Source: an uncultured Eubacteriales bacterium (GTDB lineage: Bacteria; Bacillota_A; Clostridia; Oscillospirales; Oscillospiraceae). Taken from it: DNA of 5,219 nt. Positions 1 through 5,219 of this stretch are shown here, in pieces. Under the pieces are notes generated by a model. That model did not search any database, had not been told where the DNA came from, and saw only the letters and a list, made by a program, of their open reading frames with translations. The position numbers and the translations under genes were made by a program. Each line of letters begins with the position of its first letter. Within the stretch, counting starts at the first letter, position 1. The stretch lies in contig CATJRT010000245.1 of assembly GCA_949742895.1 (NCBI GenBank), positions 1 through 5,219 on the forward strand, read 5' to 3'.

Positions 1-861
1 ACTACGTCAGCGCGATCCTGGTGGACGGCCGGGGCAAGCGCAGCCCCCTGAAGGTGGCGGCGTTTACCACTCCGGACGACACCAAGCCTGATTTTAATAA
101 GAAGGACAGCGAGCCGAACACCGAGGGAAAGCACGCTTACATGAGCAAGATCACCACCGAGATAGCTCAGGCTACCGTCATGGCCAACAAGGACTGCCTG
201 CTGTACTGGGCGCTACTGCCCGACGGGGCCAAGGCCCCCACCCCCCAGGAGTTCAAAACCGGCTCCCTGGGTGGAAACTATGGCTCCGGCTCCTTGAGCA
301 TGGTGAAGAACGCGGAGATCTCCATTACTGTCAACCGGCGGAAGCTCCAGGAAAAGACCCCCTATGTCCTGTTCCTGTGGCTTACCGACCACAACGGCGC
401 ACAGAGCATGGATAAGCCGTTGGAGATCAAGTTCAGCACTCCGGACGAGACGCCCCCCATCGTCATTGAGCCCAGCCAGGAGTACCCCTATGAGGAGAAG
501 GGCGCCAACGTGAAGTTCTCCATGAACGAGGCCCCGTCCACCCTGTTCTGGGTAGTGGTGCCGGAGGGCGACCGGACCTTCATCTCCCCGGGAACCACTG
601 ACGCGGAGACCGCCGAGATCATGGCCGATCTGCGCACTAAGATTAAGGTAGAGGGCGGACAGGTCAGCAACGGCGTCAGCGGCAAAACCAGTGTCCAGAA
701 CGCGTATGCCGCCACCACCTTCCACATCACCGGGCTGGACACCACCAAGTTCAATACCAACAACTATACCCTGTACTACATCGGCAAGGACGCCGCCGGG
801 AACTATTCCGACAAGGTTGGCACCCTCAAGATCCAGACCCTGGACATCACCCCGCCCAGCG
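1..861 (+). repeat. Tandem Fn3-like protein modules (one partial, two complete)
   Basis: This is a protein-level repeat, with little DNA identity. The recurring turn pattern D-x-x-G-x-x-S occurs at residues 8-14, 129-135 and 263-269 of the large protein, so the modules are about 121 and 134 residues apart. Each turn is followed by a strand and a linker: FTTPDDTKP, FSTPDETPP and QTLDITPP. The strand LLYWALLPDG (66-75) aligns with LFWVVVPEG (181-189). Such arrays act as stalks or binding modules in clostridial surface proteins (family knowledge). The low identity between copies argues for old rather than recent duplication. Confidence 0.7.
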
Positions 862-3671
862 TGGAGCTGAACTTCCTGGATGCGGTGGACGGCAGGCCCA
901 GGGCCAGCAGCGGCATTGAGATTATTTTCTCCGAGACCGTCAGGGGCGGCACAGATGACGAGAACCCCACCTTCCTGGAATACTACCAGGCGGTGCGGGA
1001 TGCGGGCGCTGACGCCAATCTGCTGGAGGACGCCAAAAAGAGGCTGTCCGATGAGCTGATCAAGCACATCCAGTTCTGGTATGTGGACAAGGAAAAGGGA
1101 CCCCAGCTGATCACGCCCTGTCCCGACAGCAACACCGGCAGCGGCACCGACGGCGAGTGGGTGATCGACTTCCATAATGCCACCGTGGAGCAGAAGATCG
1201 ACGGTCAGATGGTGATTACCCTGCCCAATACCGGGAGGCCGGAGACCAGCGCTATCCAGATGGACAGCGGCGTCACCTACTATTTCCAGCTTATTGGGGT
1301 ATATGACACCGCTCCCGTGAGCCCCAACGGGGTGGAGGATGACGCGTCCGGCAACTGTAAGATCCCCAGCTTCACCACCATCTACGGACAGGTGGACATC
1401 ACCCAGAACATGAACATCACCGAGATTCAGCAGCCCGGGAGTACAGCTGCTCCCGTTCCGGGTGTTGAGTACGGACTGAATGGCATCCGGCTGGATATCG
1501 TGATGGAAATGAAGCCGGACTCCACCGATAAAATGCCGCTCACTGAGGTGTGGGATCTGATTATGTGGAGTGACGAGGTGCCGGTGCGGGTGCAGCTCTA
1601 CTGGCAGGAGATCGACGAGAACGGCAAGGATCTGGGCTGGATGGCACTGCCCAATGGAGGCACCACCGCGGGGAGCTTGAACATCAACACCGCCCCGGGC
1701 CGCCCCGCGGCCAGCCTGGGCAGCGACGTGAAGGGCGGCCAGCCGGCGGTGTACCAGCCCGTGAAGGAGACCCTGCAAGAGGGGCATATCTACCGCCTGG
1801 GCGTGCACTACACCATGGTGGATCTGGTGAGCGAGAGCGACCCGAAGGGGAAGCCCGACGCGTGGAACGAGGTTAAGATGCGCTTCAGCCTCATCGCCGG
1901 GGTCATTACCGAGGTGCGCAGCGTGTCCACAAACCCCTCTACTGTGTATGACTCCAAGCTGAAGGAGGGGAAATTCACCGAGATCGGCTTCGTCTTGCCG
2001 GAGGGCGAGGAGAAGATTCTCACCGGTGTGGCCCCTTTCCAGAACACCAAGGTGCCCTCCTTCCAAGGAACCTATCCCATGTTCGAAACCAGCTCCGGCT
2101 CCATTGAGATGAGTGTGCTGCTGACCAACCCGGGAAGGGTGAATGTGGCGGTGGCGGAGCCTGGGAAGATCCCCCTGACCCTGAAGAACGACACCGTGAT
2201 CAACAAGGACAACGACGGCAGGAATTTGAATCTTACCCAACTGGAGGAGCTGTATGCCAAAGGTATCCGCAGCTATCTTCCTGAGGACGGCGCGGACCGG
2301 AGCAAGAACGCGAAGTATATCTCGTATATGCCCTATACGGCTCCGGGCTCGGCCACAGTGACGAACCCTGCCGAAAACTACAAGGCTCCGGAGAATGTGC
2401 TGATCTCCCAGGCGGAGTACTATTTCAAGGACAACCCCGACATCCACCTGCCCGATGGAAAAATCGAGTTTACCAACTTCGAGGTGACAGGGACGATCCA
2501 GGGGCTGAAGGCGGACACGGTGTATTATGTGTTCGTGGTGCTCCAGGGCATGGGGGACGCGGGCGACACGGTGGAGGTCTACCGGGTCAAGACCGAGGTG
2601 GCCAAGCCGCCGGTGGTGGAAATCACCAACTCCCGCACTGCGGCCACCATGAAGACGCCAAAGGAGGATGGCACGGAGATCTACTATGCCGTGGCGAACC
2701 TGAACAGCCTGCCCAGCACCATGAATAAGGAATATAGTTGGGGCGGAACGACGTATAAGGTTTGGGAGGCTATGATGCACCGGACAAGCGATGGGCACAC
2801 GGTATTTGATACCTATGTGGATGACGTAGAAGCGAACCTGCGGGATGAGGTTTACCGCTGGATCTGCAAGGCCGATACCCAGTCCATGGATAAGGGCCCC
2901 CTGATGCGGTACGGGCCGTTTAACGGGCCGGAGAAGAATCAGGACTTTACAGAGGACATGAACTCGGAAACGGCGGAGTATGTGGTGTTCGCCACGGCGC
3001 GGAACAAGGGCGCGGAGGACACTGCCTCGTCCTACGGCTTCGCCGCGGCCCGGAACCTGTTCTACCCCAACGTGAACCTTCCGGAGTTTGTGGGTGAGGA
3101 AACCAAGGGATACCCCGGAGCGGTACTGATCCGGCTGAATCCCAGCAAGGTCTATACATTTACTGACCAGAATACAAATTTGAAAAATGATGCAACGAAT
3201 CCGTGGCAAAAGAGGGATGATCTGCACACACTTCTGTTCGACGGCACGCTGTCTCTGCAATTTACCTATCCAGTGTACTATGCAGTCAGCGAGAGCGGAA
3301 GCGTTGACCTGAAAGAGGTGTGGGCAGCCACTCCGGAGTTTGTAGCGGCTGAGATAGCGAAAGATCCCGACTTGAAAGCCATCAGCATTCTGGATATCAT
3401 GACAATGAGCGGCGGAACCTGGACAATTGCTAACAGCAAGAAGGGTGCGGCATCGTATTTTACACTGACATATAAGGGAATAAGCGATGGCGATAACATT
3501 TTCCTGCCTGCTCCGGGAAGAATCAGCAACAACAACCCGGACATTACTGCCAGCGCGAAGCACCTGACAGTGACGCTGGACACCACACTGACCACGAAGC
3601 ATTACAGCAATGATCCCGACAACATTAAGCAGCCTATGAATCAACCCGGCTTCCGCGCCACCTGGAAGTAA
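1..3671 (+). CDS. Large modular Fn3/Ig-like surface protein, C-terminal part (5' partial)
   Basis: The frame is open from the left edge (first full codon at 3) to TAA at 3669-3671, giving 1222 visible residues; the true start lies upstream. Residues count from nt 3. Residues 1-22 end one Fn3-like module (VDGRGKRS, then FTTPDDTKP). Residues 22-146 and 146-280 are two more: each has an LYW/LFW-xxxP-x-G strand (65-75, 179-189), a TDHNGAQS or KDAAGNYS turn (128-135, 262-269) and a TPP-type linker. Residues 280-460 resemble a Big_5-like Ig domain (IIFSETV near 307-313, GVTYYFQLIGVYD 423-435, DASGN 447-451). Residues 460-830 are unclassified. Residues 834-858 look like the end of an Fn3 domain (GLKADTVYYVFVV). 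The remainder, to 1222, matches nothing I recognise. No catalytic motif, SLH domain, LPXTG or C-terminal membrane segment is visible. The likely role is an extracellular structural or adhesive protein; specific function is unknown. Codons become AT-richer after about 3150. Confidence -1.
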   Translation, partial: YVSAILVDGRGKRSPLKVAAFTTPDDTKPDFNKKDSEPNTEGKHAYMSKITTEIAQATVMANKDCLLYWALLPDGAKAPTPQEFKTGSLGGNYGSGSLSMVKNAEISITVNRRKLQEKTPYVLFLWLTDHNGAQSMDKPLEIKFSTPDETPPIVIEPSQEYPYEEKGANVKFSMNEAPSTLFWVVVPEGDRTFISPGTTDAETAEIMADLRTKIKVEGGQVSNGVSGKTSVQNAYAATTFHITGLDTTKFNTNNYTLYYIGKDAAGNYSDKVGTLKIQTLDITPPSVELNFLDAVDGRPRASSGIEIIFSETVRGGTDDENPTFLEYYQAVRDAGADANLLEDAKKRLSDELIKHIQFWYVDKEKGPQLITPCPDSNTGSGTDGEWVIDFHNATVEQKIDGQMVITLPNTGRPETSAIQMDSGVTYYFQLIGVYDTAPVSPNGVEDDASGNCKIPSFTTIYGQVDITQNMNITEIQQPGSTAAPVPGVEYGLNGIRLDIVMEMKPDSTDKMPLTEVWDLIMWSDEVPVRVQLYWQEIDENGKDLGWMALPNGGTTAGSLNINTAPGRPAASLGSDVKGGQPAVYQPVKETLQEGHIYRLGVHYTMVDLVSESDPKGKPDAWNEVKMRFSLIAGVITEVRSVSTNPSTVYDSKLKEGKFTEIGFVLPEGEEKILTGVAPFQNTKVPSFQGTYPMFETSSGSIEMSVLLTNPGRVNVAVAEPGKIPLTLKNDTVINKDNDGRNLNLTQLEELYAKGIRSYLPEDGADRSKNAKYISYMPYTAPGSATVTNPAENYKAPENVLISQAEYYFKDNPDIHLPDGKIEFTNFEVTGTIQGLKADTVYYVFVVLQGMGDAGDTVEVYRVKTEVAKPPVVEITNSRTAATMKTPKEDGTEIYYAVANLNSLPSTMNKEYSWGGTTYKVWEAMMHRTSDGHTVFDTYVDDVEANLRDEVYRWICKADTQSMDKGPLMRYGPFNGPEKNQDFTEDMNSETAEYVVFATARNKGAEDTASSYGFAAARNLFYPNVNLPEFVGEETKGYPGAVLIRLNPSKVYTFTDQNTNLKNDATNPWQKRDDLHTLLFDGTLSLQFTYPVYYAVSESGSVDLKEVWAATPEFVAAEIAKDPDLKAISILDIMTMSGGTWTIANSKKGAASYFTLTYKGISDGDNIFLPAPGRISNNNPDITASAKHLTVTLDTTLTTKHYSNDPDNIKQPMNQPGFRATWK

Positions 3672-3678
3672 CCACCCC

Positions 3679-3705
3679 GGAGCGGGCGGCCCTGCCGCCC
3701 GCTCC
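3679..3705 (+). terminator. Intergenic GC-rich perfect hairpin (possible terminator or mRNA-stabilising stem)
   Basis: GGAGCGGGCGGC (3679-3690) and GCCGCCCGCTCC (3694-3705) are exact reverse complements, giving a 12-bp stem with a 3-nt CCT loop, starting 7 bp after the stop codon of the upstream gene. The bases downstream are CCCGATAACATG, with no U-tract, so it is not a canonical intrinsic terminator. It may be a partial terminator or a 3'-end stabiliser that lets the two genes be expressed at different levels. The stem is clearly seen; its role is inferred. Confidence 0.5.
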
Positions 3706-3725
3706 CCCGATAACATGAACCGCGC

Positions 3726-3732
3726 AAAGGAG
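3726..3732 (+). promoter_or_regulatory. Ribosome binding site of the second surface-protein gene
   Basis: AAAGGAG is a near-perfect Shine-Dalgarno sequence. It sits 10 nt before the ATG at 3743 and lies 20 nt downstream of the hairpin, so the stem does not cover it. It decides the start: the ATG at 3715 lies upstream of this site, and the in-frame ATG at 3788 falls inside the signal peptide. Confidence 0.9.
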
Positions 3733-3742
3733 TACCGATATT

Positions 3743-3832
3743 ATGAAACGAAACAGTTTGCGCCGCCTGTGGGCACTGGTTCTGGCGATGGCTCTGACGC
3801 TGTCCCTGGCTCCGCCCGCATGGGCGACGGCG
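3743..3832 (+). other. Sec signal peptide coding segment
   Basis: The N-terminus is MKRNSLRRL, a basic n-region (K2, R3, R7, R8). A hydrophobic core of about 15 residues follows (W10-A23, rich in Leu and Ala), then a PPAWATAG c-region. Cleavage fits AWA|TAG after residue 28, or ATA|GD after residue 30. There is no lipobox Cys, so signal peptidase I is expected. Confidence 0.92.
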
Positions 3833-5219
3833 GGGGATCTGACCATAAACGGCCCTACGGAATTAACGTATGGACAGTCGATCGATTTGGAGGCCGCGTG
3901 GAAAGCCGGAACAGAGCCGGCGGGCACATCGGTTACTTATAAGTGGACGTGCGACTCCCAGGATGTCAATATTGCCAACAGCGAGATGAAGCAGGCGTCA
4001 GTCACCGCGCAGAAAAATGAGACGCAAAGTGTGACAATCACGCTTACGGCTACGTGGACACCTACTACTGGCGGCGCGGAACAGACAGAAACCGCTACAC
4101 ACACGCTGGCAATCAAGAATGATGCTGGAACCACTCCCCCGGCCACTGTGGCCGTCACCGGCGTCACCCTGAACAAGACCACCCTCACGCTGGACGAGGG
4201 CGCGTCGGAAACCCTGAGCGCCACCATCGCACCGGAAAACGCCACCAACAAGGCGGTGACCTGGAGCGTCGATGATGACAAGGTTGTTAGTGTGGAGCGC
4301 GGCAAGGTTACCGCCATCAAGAAGGGTACGGCCACCGTTACCGTCACCACCAATGACGGCGGCTTTACGGCGAGCTGCGCCGTGGAGGTTACCGTCCCAG
4401 ACGTGACAGGCCTCACCTTCAACCGGAGGGGTTCCATCATCTGGGGCAAGAACGACAGCAACCCCTGGGAGCTGACCGTATTTCCAACTCCCATGGGGGC
4501 GGTGCTGCCCGACCAGATTGTGTGGAGCGTAGAAAACGCGGAGCCCGGCGGCGAAAGCGACGTCCTGTCACTGCCGGGGCAGGACAAGGACGCCGACGGC
4601 AACGTGCTGGACACCTATACCGGCAGTCCCACCGTCAGCCTCACCAGCGGAAAGCCGGGCCGGGTGAATGTAGTCGCCCGGTACAACGGCCATGAAGCCA
4701 AGCAGGAGGTCGAGGTGTCCGGCATCGTCCTGAATGCCGACAGCCTGTCCATGCAGACGGGCGAGACCAAGGCCCTGGTGGTGGAGAAGTCCTATGGCCA
4801 CGCCAGAAGCGGCTTGGACGTTGACGTGTCGTGGAGCAGCTCTGACCCCAGCACAGTCACCGTGTCCAAAAACGGCGAGCTGATGGCTTGGAAGCTGGGA
4901 ACGGTGGTGATCACCGCCAACAAGAACGGCTACACCGCCGAGTGCAGCGTGGAGGTGACGGAGGACGAGGACGCGGTGATCAGCGGGATCACCGCCACCG
5001 CCAGCGAACCTTTGACCTTCGACACCCTGTACCAGAGGCTCAACGAGATCAGCGTCAAAAAGACCCAGGAGGTTATCATTAAAAAGGACGAGGAAGGGAA
5101 CGAGTACGAAGAAGTGGTGAAGCCCGGCTCCCCCCTGCACTACATCACCAACGTGAAGGTGCCCACCGAGCAGGGCACCCTGTACTACAATTACGATTCC
5201 GAGTCCAACACCGGCGCGG
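3743..5219 (+). CDS. Secreted Big_2 Ig-like domain surface protein (3' partial)
   Basis: The frame runs from ATG 3743 to the right edge without a stop (492 full codons); the C-terminus is outside. The start is supported by AAAGGAG 10 nt upstream and by a textbook Sec signal peptide at residues 1-28 or 1-30. Residues 31-132 form a Thr-rich, beta-type Ig-like region with no clear family match. Residues 134-218 are a classic Big_2 (BID_2) domain: VTGVTLNKTTLTLDEG, then VTWSVDD, VTAIKKGTATVTV and a closing CAVEVTV. Residues 220-325 are a divergent Big-like domain with an Asp-rich insertion. Residues 326-406 are another Big_2 domain (VSWSSSDPSTVTVS, GTVVITA, CSVEVTE). Residues 411-492 begin a further module with a TLYYNY motif (479-484). 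Big_2 domains occur in bacterial adhesins and S-layer-type proteins, so an exported surface or adhesive role is likely. The gene lies 71 bp after the previous one on the same strand, probably co-transcribed. An anchor (for example SLH) may lie beyond the window, but none is seen. Confidence 0.95.
   Translation, partial: MKRNSLRRLWALVLAMALTLSLAPPAWATAGDLTINGPTELTYGQSIDLEAAWKAGTEPAGTSVTYKWTCDSQDVNIANSEMKQASVTAQKNETQSVTITLTATWTPTTGGAEQTETATHTLAIKNDAGTTPPATVAVTGVTLNKTTLTLDEGASETLSATIAPENATNKAVTWSVDDDKVVSVERGKVTAIKKGTATVTVTTNDGGFTASCAVEVTVPDVTGLTFNRRGSIIWGKNDSNPWELTVFPTPMGAVLPDQIVWSVENAEPGGESDVLSLPGQDKDADGNVLDTYTGSPTVSLTSGKPGRVNVVARYNGHEAKQEVEVSGIVLNADSLSMQTGETKALVVEKSYGHARSGLDVDVSWSSSDPSTVTVSKNGELMAWKLGTVVITANKNGYTAECSVEVTEDEDAVISGITATASEPLTFDTLYQRLNEISVKKTQEVIIKKDEEGNEYEEVVKPGSPLHYITNVKVPTEQGTLYYNYDSESNTGA
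4142..4960 (+). repeat. Array of three Big_2-type Ig-like domains
   Basis: The first (residues 134-218) and third (326-406) copies share the Big_2 pattern: V[TS]G[IV].L opening, TWS/SWSS core strand, GT..[VI]T strand, and a matching end (FTASCAVEVT and YTAECSVEVT). The middle copy (220-325) keeps VTGLTF, IVWSVEN and PGRVNVVA but is longer, with an insertion around residues 270-305. The copies differ greatly in sequence, so this is an old module array rather than a fresh DNA duplication. Confidence 0.85.
4973..5219 (+). other. TLYYNY-motif module of clostridial S-layer-type proteins (partial)
   Basis: Residues 411-492 read as an opening VISGITATAS, a helix-like LTFDTLYQRLNEISV, a charged hairpin (VIIKKDEEGNEYEEVV), then LHYITNVKVPTEQG and TLYYNYDSESNTG at the edge. 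From memory, a module with 'F...D/L-Y-V-x-F-x-x-P...GTLYYNY' recurs in SLH-containing surface proteins of gut Clostridia; I cannot name a Pfam entry. The module is cut off by the window end. Confidence 0.5.

Noticed and set aside
21..23. GTG at 21 as the start of the large protein
   Set aside because: The frame is open to the left edge, the residues before it (YVSAIL) continue an Fn3-like strand, and there is no signal peptide or ribosome binding site.
213..3716. Minus-strand open frame of 1167 codons opposite the large gene
   Set aside because: Its codons sit exactly opposite the sense codons, so it stays open only because the sense gene avoids TTA, CTA and TCA; it stops at the sense CTA at 213-215. 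The translation is His/Gly/Leu-rich with no domain, as expected for an antisense shadow.
3672..3742. Promoter for the second gene in the intergenic gap
   Set aside because: GATAACAT at 3709-3716 is only a weak -10-like string, and the -35 position would fall in the GC hairpin with no TTGACA-like sequence.
3715..3942. Plus-strand frame of 75 codons starting at ATG 3715
   Set aside because: It overlaps the signal peptide region in another frame, has no good ribosome binding site, and gives a low-complexity Gly/Arg-rich product. The AAAGGAG site serves the ATG at 3743.
3937..4614. Minus-strand open frame of 225 codons
   Set aside because: It lies fully opposite the signal-peptide-bearing Big_2 gene. 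Its Val/Ser/Thr-rich translation mirrors the Thr/Val-rich sense repeats; no ribosome binding site or family match is evident.
4568..5140. Minus-strand open frame of 190 codons opposite the second gene
   Set aside because: Same cause: it is codon-aligned with the sense gene and ends at the sense TCA at 4568-4570. It has no domain-like sequence.
1..5219. CRISPR array, tRNA/rRNA, insertion sequence or defence system
   Set aside because: No direct-repeat/spacer pattern, no cloverleaf-like sequence, no transposase motif or terminal inverted repeats, and no nuclease, helicase or toxin motif was found in either gene.

Overview
This window looks like chromosomal DNA from a Gram-positive, fairly GC-rich gut-type Clostridia member (Oscillospirales-like). 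That placement is an inference. It rests on a strong AAAGGAG ribosome binding site, GC-ending codon preference, and surface-protein modules (clostridial Fn3-like 'LYWxxxPxG' repeats, Big_2 Ig-like domains, and a 'TLYYNY' module) that I associate with S-layer-type proteins of this group. No phylogenetic marker gene is present.

Layout: positions 1-3671 hold the 3' part of one very large plus-strand gene. It is open at the left edge, so its start and N-terminus lie outside. The visible 1222 residues are a string of beta-rich Fn3/Ig-like modules with no enzymatic motif and no C-terminal wall anchor. A 71-bp gap follows (3672-3742), with a perfect 12-bp GC hairpin and then a ribosome binding site. 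A second plus-strand gene starts at 3743 and runs off the right edge. Its 492 visible residues begin with a clear Sec signal peptide, followed by an Ig-like region, three Big_2-type domains (the middle one divergent), and the beginning of a TLYYNY module. Almost the whole window is coding on the plus strand; long minus-strand open frames are by-products of codon usage.

How they fit together: two adjacent, same-strand, large, modular extracellular proteins with no recognisable promoter between them suggest a surface-protein operon, with roles in cell-surface structure, adhesion or carbohydrate/host contact. The exact function cannot be read from the sequence. I see no RNA gene, mobile element, CRISPR array or defence system. 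Points worth a second look are a codon-usage shift around the gene boundary, the U-less hairpin, and two Asp-rich, calcium-loop-like motifs.
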